Source: JAUYQR01 sp031415015
GTDB lineage: Bacteria > Pseudomonadota > Alphaproteobacteria > Rhodobacterales > Rhodobacteraceae
DNA length: 64,000 nucleotides
Direction: 5' to 3'
Assembly (NCBI GenBank): GCA_031415015.1
Contig: JANOQT010000041.1
Span: forward strand, 76,550 to 140,549
Both the position numbers and the translations under genes were made by a program. Of this stretch, positions 1-9,216 are shown piece by piece. Numbering within the stretch: position 1 is the stretch's first letter; every line of letters begins with the position of its first letter. The notes beneath the pieces are model-generated. The model ran no database searches. It saw nothing but the letters and a program-made list of their open reading frames with translations, and was not told the DNA's origin.

Positions 1-2
1 TG

Positions 3-215
3 TTTGCGCTGTCGGCCTTCGGATCGGTGTTCGGCTTTGTCGGCATGCTGATCGCTGTGCCGGTTGCGGCCTCTATCGGGGTGCTGACGCGGTTCGGTGT
101 CGGGCAGTATCAGGGAAGCCTGCTGTACAAAGGCGAAACCGGGCGCGCGGAGACCCCGATCCTGCCTGCGAAGCGGCGCAAAGCAACCCCGCCGCCACCC
201 GAGGATGCCGCGTGA
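3..215 (+). CDS. AI-2E family transporter, C-terminal end (partial)
   Basis: This is the last 70 codons of a gene that begins before the window. The visible protein has a hydrophobic segment with the FGFVGMLIAVPVAASIG pattern, typical of the final membrane helix of AI-2E/PerM-type permeases, followed by a short polar cytoplasmic tail. These are inner-membrane proteins of about 350-380 residues; most are of uncertain substrate despite the family name. The stop codon overlaps the GTG start of the next gene by four bases (GTGA), so the two are probably translated together. Only the C-terminus is visible, so the family call rests on one helix and on the usual position of this gene before hdaA. 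Confidence 0.7.
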   Translation, partial: FALSAFGSVFGFVGMLIAVPVAASIGVLTRFGVGQYQGSLLYKGETGRAETPILPAKRRKATPPPPEDAA

Positions 216-868
216 CGCGGCAACTGGCTTTCGAGCTGCCAAGCGCCGAGGCGCTGAGCCGCGCGGATTTCTTTGTGTCGCCGTCCAACGCGCTGGCTTT
301 GCAGACGGTCGAAGACTGGGAAAACTGGCCGGGTGCCAAGCTGCTGCTGATCGGGCCGGAAGGGGCGGGCAAGACCCATCTGGCGCAGATCTGGGCCACG
401 ATGGCGGGGGCGGTGATCCTGCAGGCGTCTGACCTTGCGTCCACCGACCTCAGCGTCTTTGCAGGCCAGCGCGTCGCTGTGGAAGATGCCGACCGGATCG
501 GCGCGGCAGAGCCGGCGCTGTTCCACCTGCACAATCTGGTGACAGGCGGCGGCACGCTGTTGCTGACCGCGGCAACGCCGCCGCGCGATTGGGGGATGAC
601 CTTGCCGGACCTGATCAGCCGGATGCAGGCCACGGCCATTGCCCGGCTGGAAGCGCCCGACGATGCGCTGCTGTCAGCCGTGCTGATCAAGCTGTTCGCT
701 GACCGGCAGATCGCGGTGCCCGCGAACCTGATCCCCTATCTGGTCAGCCGGATGCCCCGGTCCATCGGGGCGGCGCGCGCACTGGTCAGCGCACTGGACG
801 CGCGTGCGCTGGCCTTGGGCCGTCCGATCACCCGGCAACTGGCGGCGGATGTGCTGGGGGCGGAGTAG
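212..868 (+). CDS. hdaA: HdaA/Hda-type DnaA-related regulator of replication initiation
   Basis: The 218-residue protein looks like a DnaA AAA+ module without the DnaA DNA-binding domain. It has a Walker A motif (GPEGAGKT, residues 48-55) and a Walker B-like VAVEDAD at 88-94. In Caulobacter and relatives, HdaA works with the sliding clamp to stimulate ATP hydrolysis by DnaA and prevent re-initiation. The N-terminal RQLAFELP resembles the clamp-binding start of the family. The start is GTG, inside the stop codon of the upstream permease gene, which indicates translational coupling. The length fits the family. The role is inferred from homology. Confidence 0.85.
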   Translation: MTRQLAFELPSAEALSRADFFVSPSNALALQTVEDWENWPGAKLLLIGPEGAGKTHLAQIWATMAGAVILQASDLASTDLSVFAGQRVAVEDADRIGAAEPALFHLHNLVTGGGTLLLTAATPPRDWGMTLPDLISRMQATAIARLEAPDDALLSAVLIKLFADRQIAVPANLIPYLVSRMPRSIGAARALVSALDARALALGRPITRQLAADVLGAE

Positions 869-949
869 GGTGTACGGGCGCTGTCTGGCGGGCTTCGCCT
901 TTTGGGCCGGGCAAGGGGTGACTGGACAGACCTCACCCCGAATGAAAGA

Positions 950-967
950 CTGTCATGGAACCTTCAT
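950..967 (+). promoter_or_regulatory. PHO-box-like site before ppk1
   Basis: CTGTCAT (950-956), four bases, then CCTTCAT (961-967). PhoB binds 7-bp direct repeats of CTGTCAT type spaced by four bases; the first repeat here is perfect and the second matches at five of seven positions. It lies 24 bases before the ppk1 start, so phosphate-starvation control of polyphosphate synthesis is plausible. No binding data are implied. Confidence 0.55.
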
Positions 968-990
968 GAACATCACGGCATAACGCGGCC

Positions 991-3186
991 ATGACACAAG
1001 CCGATTTCCTCAAATCCGCCTTCCCTGCCCCGGTGGAGCTTCCCTTTGCGGAAACCGCTGGCCCGGGGCGCTTTTTCAACCGCGAGCTCAGCTGGCTGGC
1101 CTTCAACTGGCGCGTGCTGGAAGAGGCCGCGAACCCGGCGGTGCCCTTGCTGGAGCGCCTGCGGTTCCTGTCGATTTCGGCCACCAACCTGGATGAGTTT
1201 TACACCGTCCGCGTCGCGGGCCTGCGCGCGCTGGTGCGCACCGGCAATGCCACGCTGTCGGAGGATGGCCGCAGCCCCGCCGAACAACTGCTGCTGATCA
1301 ACGCCGATGCGCGCGGGCTGATGCAGACCCAGCAAAGCACCTTCAACCGCCTGCGCAAGGAACTTGAGGCCGAAGGGATCATCATCGCCAGCCGGTCAAA
1401 GCTGACGGCGCGCGACCTGAAGCACCTTGAGGCGCATTTTCTGGACAACGTGTTTCCGGTGCTGTCGCCCTTGGCCATTGACCCGCAACACCCCTTTCCG
1501 TTCATCCCCAACACCGGGTTTTCGTTGGCGCTGGAACTGGAACGCAAGACCGACCACCGCACGCTGAAGGCGCTGCTGCCGATCCCGCAGCAGATTGCCC
1601 GCTTCGTGCCGCTGCCCGGCAAGCCGGGCGAGCATCGGTTCCTGCCGCTGGAGGAGTTGCTGCTTCTCCACCTCAACATGCTTTTTCCCGGCTACACCGA
1701 TCAGGGCCATTGCACGTTCCGCGTTCTGCGCGACAGCGACCTTGAGGTCGAGGACGAGGCCGAAGATCTGGTACGGGAGTTCGAGACCGCGCTGAAACGC
1801 CGCCGCCGGGGCGAGGTGATCCGCCTGAAACTGTCCGCCGGCGCGCCCGAAACGCTTCGCGCGCTGATCATGGAGGAACTGACCGTCACCGAAGACGAGG
1901 TGGTCGAGGTCAAGGGCCTGCTGGGCGTGGCCGACCTGAAAGAGCTGATCCTGTCCTCGCGCAAGGATCTGATGTGGCCGCCGTTCACCCCGCGCGTCCC
2001 GGAACGGTTGCAGGATCATGACGGCGACATGTTCGCCGCGATCCGGCAGAAGGACATGCTGCTGCAACACCCGTATGAGACCTTCGATCTGGTGATCCAG
2101 TTTCTGGAACAGGCGGCGCGCGACCCGAATGTGCTGGCGATCAAGCAGACGCTGTACCGCACGTCATGGGACAGCCCGATCGTCAGCGCGCTGTGCGAGG
2201 CGGCCGAGGCAGGCAAGTCGGTGACCGCACTTGTGGAGCTGAAAGCGCGGTTCGACGAGGCCGCCAATATCCGCCAATCCCGCCGTCTGGAACGCGCGGG
2301 CGCGCATGTCGTCTACGGCTTTGTGCAGTACAAGACCCATGCCAAGATCAGCACCGTGGTCCGGCGCGAGGGCGACCATCTGGTCACCTACACCCATTAC
2401 GGCACCGGCAATTACCATCCGATCACCGCGCGCATCTACACCGACCTGTCGTTCTTCACCTGCGACGCCGCCTTGGGCCGCGATGCGACCAAGGTGTTCA
2501 ACTACCTGTCGGGCTACGTGCAGCCCGAGGGGCTGGAAAACCTCGCCATCGCGCCGATCAGCCTGAAGCCCCGCCTGTTGGAGCTGATTGCAGCTGAGGC
2601 CGAGCATGCGAAGGCCGGGCGGCCTGCGGAAATCTGGGCCAAGATCAATTCGCTGATCGAACCGGATGTAATCGACGCGCTGTATGCGGCATCACAAGCC
2701 GGGGTGAAGATCAGCCTTGTCGTGCGCGGCATCTGCGGGGTCCGGCCGGGCGTGAAGGGGTTGAGCGAGAATATCCGCGTCAAATCCATCGTCGGGCGGT
2801 TTCTGGAACATTCCCGCATCGTCTGTTTCGGCAATGGCCAAGGGCTGCCGTCGAAAAAGGCGCGGGTGTTCTTTTCCTCCGCCGACTGGATGGGCCGCAA
2901 CCTGACGCGCCGGGTGGAAACGCTGGTCGAGGCGCTGAACATCACGGTGAAAACCCAGATCATGGGCCAGATCATGGCCGCCAATTTCGCGGATGAGGCG
3001 CAAAGCTGGATTCTGGCCGCCGATGGCACCTACACCCGCGACCTGACGCCTCAGGATGGCAGGATGTTCAACTGCCACCGGTTCTTCATGGAAAATCCCT
3101 CGCTGTCGGGACGGGGTACGGCAGGGGCCAAGGATGTGCCGCGTCTGGCCGTCCCGCGCGATGATACGCCCGCCGCAGCAGAGTGA
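991..3186 (+). CDS. ppk1: Polyphosphate kinase 1
   Basis: PPK1 reversibly transfers the terminal phosphate of ATP to growing polyphosphate chains. The 731-residue length is normal. The N-terminal domain begins with the family signature RELSWLAFN and contains NLDEFY; the two phospholipase-D-like C-terminal domains carry KTHAKISTVV and THYGTGNYHP (roughly residues 449-475), the region with the catalytic histidine loop. The ATG at 991 precedes the first conserved motif by about 30 codons. It is followed 62 bases later by ppx, giving a synthesis/breakdown pair. A PHO-box-like site lies just upstream. Confidence 0.96.
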   Translation: MTQADFLKSAFPAPVELPFAETAGPGRFFNRELSWLAFNWRVLEEAANPAVPLLERLRFLSISATNLDEFYTVRVAGLRALVRTGNATLSEDGRSPAEQLLLINADARGLMQTQQSTFNRLRKELEAEGIIIASRSKLTARDLKHLEAHFLDNVFPVLSPLAIDPQHPFPFIPNTGFSLALELERKTDHRTLKALLPIPQQIARFVPLPGKPGEHRFLPLEELLLLHLNMLFPGYTDQGHCTFRVLRDSDLEVEDEAEDLVREFETALKRRRRGEVIRLKLSAGAPETLRALIMEELTVTEDEVVEVKGLLGVADLKELILSSRKDLMWPPFTPRVPERLQDHDGDMFAAIRQKDMLLQHPYETFDLVIQFLEQAARDPNVLAIKQTLYRTSWDSPIVSALCEAAEAGKSVTALVELKARFDEAANIRQSRRLERAGAHVVYGFVQYKTHAKISTVVRREGDHLVTYTHYGTGNYHPITARIYTDLSFFTCDAALGRDATKVFNYLSGYVQPEGLENLAIAPISLKPRLLELIAAEAEHAKAGRPAEIWAKINSLIEPDVIDALYAASQAGVKISLVVRGICGVRPGVKGLSENIRVKSIVGRFLEHSRIVCFGNGQGLPSKKARVFFSSADWMGRNLTRRVETLVEALNITVKTQIMGQIMAANFADEAQSWILAADGTYTRDLTPQDGRMFNCHRFFMENPSLSGRGTAGAKDVPRLAVPRDDTPAAAE

Positions 3187-3248
3187 CGCGTTGACCCGCC
3201 GCCTCGGGACCGGCACATTGCCGCCCGGAATGCTTTGGAGGATTCGCC

Positions 3249-4805
3249 ATGCCACACGATGGACAAGGACCCTCTGACAGCGCCGATGAGGACTGGGGGC
3301 CGTTCGGCAGGCCCCTGTTCGACGACCCTTCCGCCCGCGCGCTGTCGCGTGTCGGTGTGGTCGATGTCGGATCGAACTCGGTCCGGATGGTGGTGTTTGA
3401 CGGGGCTGCGCGGTCCCCCGCCTATTTCTACAACGAAAAGGTCATGTGCGGCCTTGGCAAGGGGCTGGCCGAAACCGGTAGCCTGAACCCGCTGGGCCGC
3501 ATCCGCGCGCTGGCTGCGCTGAAACGGTTTGCCCTGCTGGCCGAAGGGATGGAGATCGCCCCGCTGACCGTTGTCGCCACCGCCGCGACGCGGGAAGCCA
3601 CCGATGGCCCCGATTTTCAGGCCGAAGTTTTGCGCGAAACCGGGTTGAAGCTGTGGGTGATCGACGGCGATGAAGAAGCGCGGCTTTCGGCGCAGGGCGT
3701 GCTACTGGGCTGGCCGGACGCCAAGGGCATCGTCTGCGACATCGGCGGCAATTCCATGGAACTGGCCCGGATCGGCAATGGCAAGGTTGGCAAGCGGGTG
3801 TCCACAGCACTGGGACCTTTCCGGCTGCAACAACTTGGGGATGACCCGAAGAAACGGCAGGAGCATATCGCACGCGTGCTGAAAGACGTGCAGGGCGACC
3901 TTGGGTCCGAAGGCGAGCGGATCTATCTGGTGGGCGGATCGTGGCGGGTGATCGCCCGGCTGGACATGGAACGTCGCAACTATCCGCTGACCGTGCTGCA
4001 CGAATACCGGATGACGCCCAGGGGGTTGACCGATACGCTGGATTGGCTGGCGGTGGCTGACCTTGCGGTGCTCAGGGGCCGGACGGGGACGTCGTCGGAA
4101 CGGATGGAACTGGTCCCGCTGGCCTGCGAGGTGCTGCGGGAACTGATCCGCGTGTTGAAACCGTCGGAAATCGACGTGTCGGCGTACGGCATCCGCGAGG
4201 GGCTGCTGTTCGAACAGATGCCCGAAAAGCTCCGCGCCCGTGACCCGCTGATCGAAGCGGCGCGGATGACCGAGATGACGCAATCGCGCATCCCCGGTTT
4301 CGGCAAGAAGCTGTTTGATTTCCTTGAACCGCTGTTCCCCGATGCCTCGAAAGACCGTCTGCGCCTGATCAAGACCGCCTGCCTGCTGCATGACACCACC
4401 TGGCGCGCGCACCCCGACTACCGGGCCGAGGCGTGTTTTGACAACGCCACACGGGCCAACCTTGGCGGGCTGGACCATCCGGGCCGGGTGTTTCTGGGGC
4501 TGGCGCTGCTGCACCGCTACAAGAACTCGCGCTCGGGATCGCGGCTGGAACCGATGTTCCGACTGCTATCCGAAGACGAGATGCAGGAGGCCGAAATCCT
4601 TGGCAAAGCCATGCGGTTTGGCGCGATGTTTTCGGTCGGCAATCCGGCCAAGGCGGGTGTGCTGCTTTGGAACCCCAGAAAACGCCTGCTGACGCTGGAC
4701 CTGACGCTGGCGGGCGAAGGGTTGTTCGGCGAGGTGGCGCAGGCGCGGTTCACCTCTCTGGCGGTGGCGATGAAGGCGCAGACCGCCATCACCAAGGCCA
4801 CCTGA
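3249..4805 (+). CDS. ppx: Exopolyphosphatase / guanosine pentaphosphate phosphatase (Ppx/GppA)
   Basis: Ppx releases phosphate from the ends of polyphosphate; GppA relatives also hydrolyse pppGpp. The 518-residue protein has the actin/Hsp70-like ATPase fold motifs VVDVGSNSVRMVVFDG near residue 37 and CDIGGNSMEL near residue 163, followed by a helical HD-like C-terminal half. The start has GGAGG about 7 bases upstream. It follows ppk1 in the same direction and overlaps the next gene as TGATG. From sequence alone I cannot say whether polyphosphate or pppGpp is preferred; the neighbouring kinase favours polyphosphate. Confidence 0.92.
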   Translation: MPHDGQGPSDSADEDWGPFGRPLFDDPSARALSRVGVVDVGSNSVRMVVFDGAARSPAYFYNEKVMCGLGKGLAETGSLNPLGRIRALAALKRFALLAEGMEIAPLTVVATAATREATDGPDFQAEVLRETGLKLWVIDGDEEARLSAQGVLLGWPDAKGIVCDIGGNSMELARIGNGKVGKRVSTALGPFRLQQLGDDPKKRQEHIARVLKDVQGDLGSEGERIYLVGGSWRVIARLDMERRNYPLTVLHEYRMTPRGLTDTLDWLAVADLAVLRGRTGTSSERMELVPLACEVLRELIRVLKPSEIDVSAYGIREGLLFEQMPEKLRARDPLIEAARMTEMTQSRIPGFGKKLFDFLEPLFPDASKDRLRLIKTACLLHDTTWRAHPDYRAEACFDNATRANLGGLDHPGRVFLGLALLHRYKNSRSGSRLEPMFRLLSEDEMQEAEILGKAMRFGAMFSVGNPAKAGVLLWNPRKRLLTLDLTLAGEGLFGEVAQARFTSLAVAMKAQTAITKAT

Positions 4806-5419
4806 TGCTGGTGTTCGACCATCTGGCGGTGACCGCTGTGACGCTGGAGGAAGGCGTGGCTGTGGTCGAGGCGGCGCTTGGCGTGGCGTTGTCTGGTGGC
4901 GGGCAGCACCCGCATATGGGCACGCATAACCGGCTTCTGGGTCTGGGGGATCTGTATCTGGAGGTGATCGCGGCCGATCCGGCAGCCCCCCGCCCGGCAT
5001 GGCCGCGCTGGTTCGACATGGACCGGTTTGCGGGTCCGCCGCGCCTGACGAACTGGGTTGCCGCCTGCGAGGATATCGAGGCGGAACTGGCGCTCAGCCC
5101 TGCGGGCACCGGGGAGCCGGTCGCGCTGCAACGCGGCGACTATCGCTGGCAGATGGCGATTCCTGCGGATGGCCGCCTGCCGTTTGACGGCTGCTTTCCG
5201 GCCCTGATCGAGTGGGAAGGCCCGCTGCACCCAGCCCGCACCTTGCCTGATGCCGGTGTCCGCCTGACCCGGTTCGAGATTGCCCATCCCGACGCACAGG
5301 CGTTGGCGGATGCGCTGGCCACCCGCATTGCCGACCCCCGCATCGTGATCGTTCAGGGGCCGCAAAAGGCAATGCGCGCCACGTTCTCCACCCCGCACGG
5401 AACGCGGCTGTTGGAGTAA
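4805..5419 (+). CDS. VOC/glyoxalase-like domain protein
   Basis: A 204-residue protein that begins MLVFDHLAVTAVTLEEGV, the usual opening beta strand of vicinal-oxygen-chelate proteins of the glyoxalase-like (Glyoxalase_3) type. HPHMGTHNRLLGLGDLYLEVI in the first half resembles the family's metal/substrate strand region. The chosen ATG overlaps the ppx stop (TGATG), which is much more likely than the longer in-frame extension running back inside ppx. The substrate cannot be deduced. Coupling to ppx suggests co-expression but not a shared pathway. Confidence 0.75.
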   Translation: MLVFDHLAVTAVTLEEGVAVVEAALGVALSGGGQHPHMGTHNRLLGLGDLYLEVIAADPAAPRPAWPRWFDMDRFAGPPRLTNWVAACEDIEAELALSPAGTGEPVALQRGDYRWQMAIPADGRLPFDGCFPALIEWEGPLHPARTLPDAGVRLTRFEIAHPDAQALADALATRIADPRIVIVQGPQKAMRATFSTPHGTRLLE

Positions 5420-5505
5420 CCCCATTTCTGAAGGGGGGGCAGTGTGTATGCTGTTGCAGAAATTCCTCTGACATCCGGGCGCGGGCCGGGTAAGCTGCTG
5501 GGATA

Positions 5506-6219
5506 ATGTCGATCTGGACCCGCATTGCCGAAGCGCTTTCCGCCCTTGCACGGGGCCAGCCGCTGTCTGCCGTCTTTGACCGGCTGCTGGGGTCTGAGGC
5601 ACCTGAACAATCGGTCGGCTTTACCATCGCCGTTCTGGCGCTGGGGGCCAAGATGGCCAAGGCCGACGGCACGGTCACGCGCGACGAGGTGACAGCTTTC
5701 CGCCGGATCTTTACCTTTCCCGAGGGCGAAGAGGCCCACGCTGCACGTGTCTTTGACCTTGCCCGCGAGGATGTGGCCGGATTCGACGCCTATGCCCGCA
5801 AGATCGCGCGCCTGTTCAACCCCGATGGGCACCGTATCTGCGCCGACGATCACCACGTGCTGGTCGATATCCTGGAAGCGCTGTTCCAGATCGCCATCGC
5901 CGACGGATCGTTTCATGCGGGCGAAGACAGCTTTCTGGCGCATGTGGCAGACATCTTCGGGCTGGACGATCCGTGCTTCCGGATCGTCAGGTCAAGACTG
6001 GTCGAGGGCGCGCCGCGGGATCCCTTTGACGTGCTTGGCCTGAAACAGGAGGCCACGATTGCCGAGGCACGCAAGGCCTGGAAAGACCTTGTCCGCAACA
6101 CTCATCCCGATGTGCTGCAAGCGCGCGGTGTGCCGCCCGAGGCGATGAAGCTGGCCGAACGGCGGCTGGTGCTGATCAACGAGGCCTGGAAGCAAATTCA
6201 GGCGAGGAAGGCCGCGTGA
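5506..6219 (+). CDS. TerB-like protein with C-terminal J domain (DjlA-like)
   Basis: The 237-residue protein combines a TerB-type helical domain (about residues 30-150, with acidic motifs AKADGTVTRDEV and AIADGSFHAGED) and a C-terminal DnaJ domain whose HPD tripeptide is at residues 200-202. The J domain would recruit and stimulate an Hsp70 such as DnaK. Unlike E. coli DjlA there is no obvious N-terminal membrane segment, so it is probably cytoplasmic. The stop overlaps the GTG start of the next gene. The client is unknown. This domain pair is common in alphaproteobacteria. Confidence 0.82.
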   Translation: MSIWTRIAEALSALARGQPLSAVFDRLLGSEAPEQSVGFTIAVLALGAKMAKADGTVTRDEVTAFRRIFTFPEGEEAHAARVFDLAREDVAGFDAYARKIARLFNPDGHRICADDHHVLVDILEALFQIAIADGSFHAGEDSFLAHVADIFGLDDPCFRIVRSRLVEGAPRDPFDVLGLKQEATIAEARKAWKDLVRNTHPDVLQARGVPPEAMKLAERRLVLINEAWKQIQARKAA

Positions 6220-7271
6220 CCTCGCCGCCGCGCACCGGGCTGCGGCTGGCCACCTATAACGTGGAATGGTTCAACAGCCTGTTCGATGACCGGGGCCGGT
6301 TGCTGGCCGACGCGGGGCCCTCGGCCCGCTACAAGACCACGCGCGCCGAACAACTGGGCGCGCTGGGCATCGTCTTTGCAGCACTTGATGCCGATGCGGT
6401 GATGATCATCGAGGCCCCCGATACCAACGGCCACCGGTCCACCGTTACCGCGCTGGAAACCTTTGCCCGCCAGTTCGGTTTGCGCGCCCGCAAGGCGATC
6501 ATCGGTTTTCCCTCGGAAACGGAGCAGGAAATCGCCTGCCTCTACGACCCCGACCGGCTGACCATCCGCCACGATCCGCAAGGCCCGGTGTCCACCACCC
6601 ACGGCTCTGCCGACGCGCCGCGATTTGACGGCACCTTCCGCTATGACCTTGATGCCGATATGGTTTCGGAAACCATCCGGTTCTCAAAACCGCCCCTGGA
6701 ACTGGCGGTCACCACCGCCGGCGGCACCGCGCTGCGCCTGATCGGGGTGCATGCGAAATCGAAAAATCCGTACGGCGTGAAGGGGCGCGAGGCGATCCTG
6801 CGCCTGTCGATCGAAAACCGCCGCAAGCAGCTGGCGCAATGCCTGTGGCTGCGCCAACGGGTCGATGCGCACCTGACAGCGGGCGACAGCCTGATCGTGA
6901 TGGGCGATTTCAACGATGGTCCCGGCATTGATGAATTTGAAAAGCTGTTCGGCCATTCCGGGGTTGAGATCGTCCTTGGCACCGGTGACGCGCCGCGCCT
7001 GCATGACCCCCACGCCGCGATGGCGCTGCAAAGCCGGGTGGCGCTGGCACCCACCACCGCCCGCTTCTACATCGCCCCGCAAAAGCGGTTCTTCGAGGCG
7101 CTTCTGGATTTCATCATGGTCTCGCCCGATCTGGCTGCGCGCGAGGCCACCTGGCGCATCTGGCATCCGTTCAACGATCCTGCGGTCATGGACGTGCCAG
7201 ACCTGCGCGAGGCCCTGCTGCAGGCATCCGACCATTTCCCGGTGACCGTGGACCTGCCGATTGTGATTTGA
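6216..7271 (+). CDS. Endonuclease/exonuclease/phosphatase-family hydrolase
   Basis: The 351 residues carry the full motif set of the metal-dependent EEP fold: ATYNVEWF near the start, MIIEAPD, GDFND at 230-234, DFIMVSP, and SDHFPV at the end with its catalytic histidine. Members cleave phosphodiesters in nucleic acids, lipids or small molecules; no substrate-specific feature is visible. The GTG start overlaps the stop of the TerB/J gene (GTGA). No signal peptide is apparent, so a cytoplasmic role is likely. Confidence 0.85.
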   Translation: MTSPPRTGLRLATYNVEWFNSLFDDRGRLLADAGPSARYKTTRAEQLGALGIVFAALDADAVMIIEAPDTNGHRSTVTALETFARQFGLRARKAIIGFPSETEQEIACLYDPDRLTIRHDPQGPVSTTHGSADAPRFDGTFRYDLDADMVSETIRFSKPPLELAVTTAGGTALRLIGVHAKSKNPYGVKGREAILRLSIENRRKQLAQCLWLRQRVDAHLTAGDSLIVMGDFNDGPGIDEFEKLFGHSGVEIVLGTGDAPRLHDPHAAMALQSRVALAPTTARFYIAPQKRFFEALLDFIMVSPDLAAREATWRIWHPFNDPAVMDVPDLREALLQASDHFPVTVDLPIVI

Positions 7272-7302
7272 AATCGGAACAGCGAGGCCCCATATTGCGG
7301 CC

Positions 7303-7662
7303 ATGAGAGTCGTCCTTGCCCTTTGCCTGCTCATATCACCTGCCTTGGCGGAGGAGGTCAAACCCGTGCCCGACGCCGAAGGCTTCAGCCTGATGGAGGA
7401 AGGCGCGAAACTTGTCCTGCGCGGTTTGATGACAGAAATGGAACCCGCCTTGGACGAGATGGGCAAGGCCCTGTCCGAAATGGAACCGGCGCTGAAGGAA
7501 CTTGGGCCGAAGTTCCAGCAACTTATTGCGATGATTGACGATTTCAAGAACTACGACGCGCCCGAAATGCTGCCCAACGGTGATATTATCATCCGTCGCA
7601 ACGCGCCCATGCTGCCGAAGCCGGAGGTCCTGCCGGGCCCGAACGGCGAAATCGACCTTTAG
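7303..7662 (+). CDS. Exported hypothetical protein
   Basis: A 119-residue protein with a clear signal peptide (MRVVLALCLLISPALAEE) and a mature part dominated by an amphipathic, Met/Glu-rich helix with a repeated pattern of the type MEPALDEMGKALSEMEPALKE, then a proline-rich tail. It is probably periplasmic. I do not recognise a family with a known function; similar short proteins occur in other Rhodobacteraceae. It lies 31 bases after the EEP hydrolase gene and may share its transcript. Confidence 0.7.
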   Translation: MRVVLALCLLISPALAEEVKPVPDAEGFSLMEEGAKLVLRGLMTEMEPALDEMGKALSEMEPALKELGPKFQQLIAMIDDFKNYDAPEMLPNGDIIIRRNAPMLPKPEVLPGPNGEIDL

Positions 7663-7703
7663 ACGAAATCTGCTACCATCGCGCCGGTCAAGGGAGCGAT
7701 TTC

Positions 7704-9014
7704 ATGCGGATTTTCCTGTTTTTGATCCTGCTCTGGCCGCTGGCCGCCGTGGCGCAAGACGATGCCTTCCTGATCGACCCGCCCTTCCCGCTTGACCTTG
7801 CCGTCCTTGGGCGATGACAGCTTGGCAAAAGAAGTGGTGATCCGGCCCAAGGGCAGCACAATGGCGCTGACCAATGCGGCGGGCGACCAATTTACCCTGA
7901 CTTTTCCCGAAGGCGCGGTTCTGACCGACACCACGATCCGCGCCATCCCCATCGCAACCAGCGCCGGGCTACCGGATGGCGCCGGGCCGATCAGCGGCCT
8001 GATCCTGCAACCCGACGGTCTGGAACTGGCCCGCGCCGCCACGCTGGAGATTGTCCCCAAGATCGCCGTTCCACCCGAGTCCCGCCTGCACTGGGGCTTT
8101 TACGGGCGCGGCAAGGATGCGTTTCTGCACATCCCCGTGCAGGATACGGACGCCATCGTCATCCCCATCGACCACTTTTCCGGCGCGGGTGTTGGCTTTG
8201 CAGATCGGGTGGACCTGCAACTAGACCGGTGGCGGCAATCCAGGATCGAGGATCGCGTCACCACGCGGATCGCGGAAGAGCTTCGCAAGGACAAGCTGGA
8301 TTTGCCGGATCGGGACCCCAACGCATCCTTTCGGGAAATCATCGCCGCCCGCGCGGTGGCTAAAGAAGGCCGTGCCGCCATCGTCCTGCATCCGGCGGCC
8401 AGTTGCACCGACATCAAGGACGCGATCCGCACGATCATGCAGGTTGTCAGCCGCACGAACCTTCTGGCGGCCGATGGCGGCGCAAGTGACGATGGCAGCA
8501 GCTGGACGGGTTCGGCCTCAACGGCGACGTGGATTTCAAGGTCGAGGTTCCGATCCGTCTGGTCTGGACCGGGGGGACCGACAACTTCAACTACAGACTT
8601 GAGGGCGAGGGCGCGGCGACAGACCTTCGCGTCACCTATGTCGATGAGGCCTGCTGGAAGTTTGACCGCGCCCGCGTCGGCGCGCCGATGAAGGCGGTGC
8701 TGAGCGATCTGATCTTTGACCGGAACCATGCGCCAAAGCGCGTCGTGCTCAGCATGCGTGCGCCCGAGATTTTCGCGGTCACCTCATGCACCTCGAAGAA
8801 ACGCGGCACGAAAACGCTGGAATCGCCGGTGTCGGAAAGCACATGGTGCATTGCCCACGCGGGCAACCGGCGTGGCAAGGTCTATGTGCTGGAGACGATG
8901 AAGGCCGGGCCGCATCCCCGCCTTTTCAGCTACAGCTGGGAAGGTCGCGGCGCGGCCTCCTCCATCACCTCCAACGACACGACGGGGCTGCGGCTGGAAC
9001 ATATCGGCGGCTAA
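7704..9014 (+). pseudogene. Exported hypothetical protein interrupted by two frameshifts
   Basis: A signal peptide (MRIFLFLILLWPLAAVAQ) starts at 7704 but the frame ends after 37 codons at a TGA. The coding signal continues in the next frame to about 8490 and returns to the original frame until 9014. Removing one G from the GGG run at 7808-7810 restores LAVLGDDSLAKE; one base appears to be missing near 8485-8500. The reconstituted protein would be about 435 residues, extracytoplasmic, of no family I recognise. The two shifts compensate, so they could be sequencing errors or true decay. Confidence 0.7.
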
Positions 9015-9115
9015 AGGTGGGGGTGACGCGCAACAAATTGAGCCGGAAGACGGTCTGTTGACAAGCGAAGGTTTGCGGACCCTCATAGCCCAATGATTTC
9101 ACAGGGTTAGCGCTT

Positions 9116-9170
9116 CCTCTTCCGGCGCAATTGGTAACACGGGGCCGGAAGGCTAAGCTATTGATTTTGT
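9116..9170 (+). repeat. Left copy of imperfect direct repeat flanking the phage remnant
   Basis: Contains CCTCTTCCGGC (9116-9126), GGTAACAC (9133-9140) and AAGCTATTGATTTTGT (9155-9170). The same three blocks, in the same order, occur at the right side (10379-10486). A further related block, AGCCCAATGATTTCA, lies at 9087-9101. These could be transposase-binding ends or the product of insertion. Confidence 0.55.
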
Positions 9171-9188
9171 TGATAAGGGCTAGAGCTA

Positions 9189-9216
9189 GCGAAGTGGCTA
9201 GCGAAACTCACTTCGC
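9189..9216. terminator. Hairpin at the 3' end of the CI-like gene
   Basis: Perfect 8-bp stem GCGAAGTG (9189-9196) / CACTTCGC (9209-9216) with a 12-base loop, overlapping the stop codon of the leftward repressor gene. The segment also has GCTAGCGAA twice. A terminator role is only suggested by position; there is no strong T-run. Confidence 0.35.
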
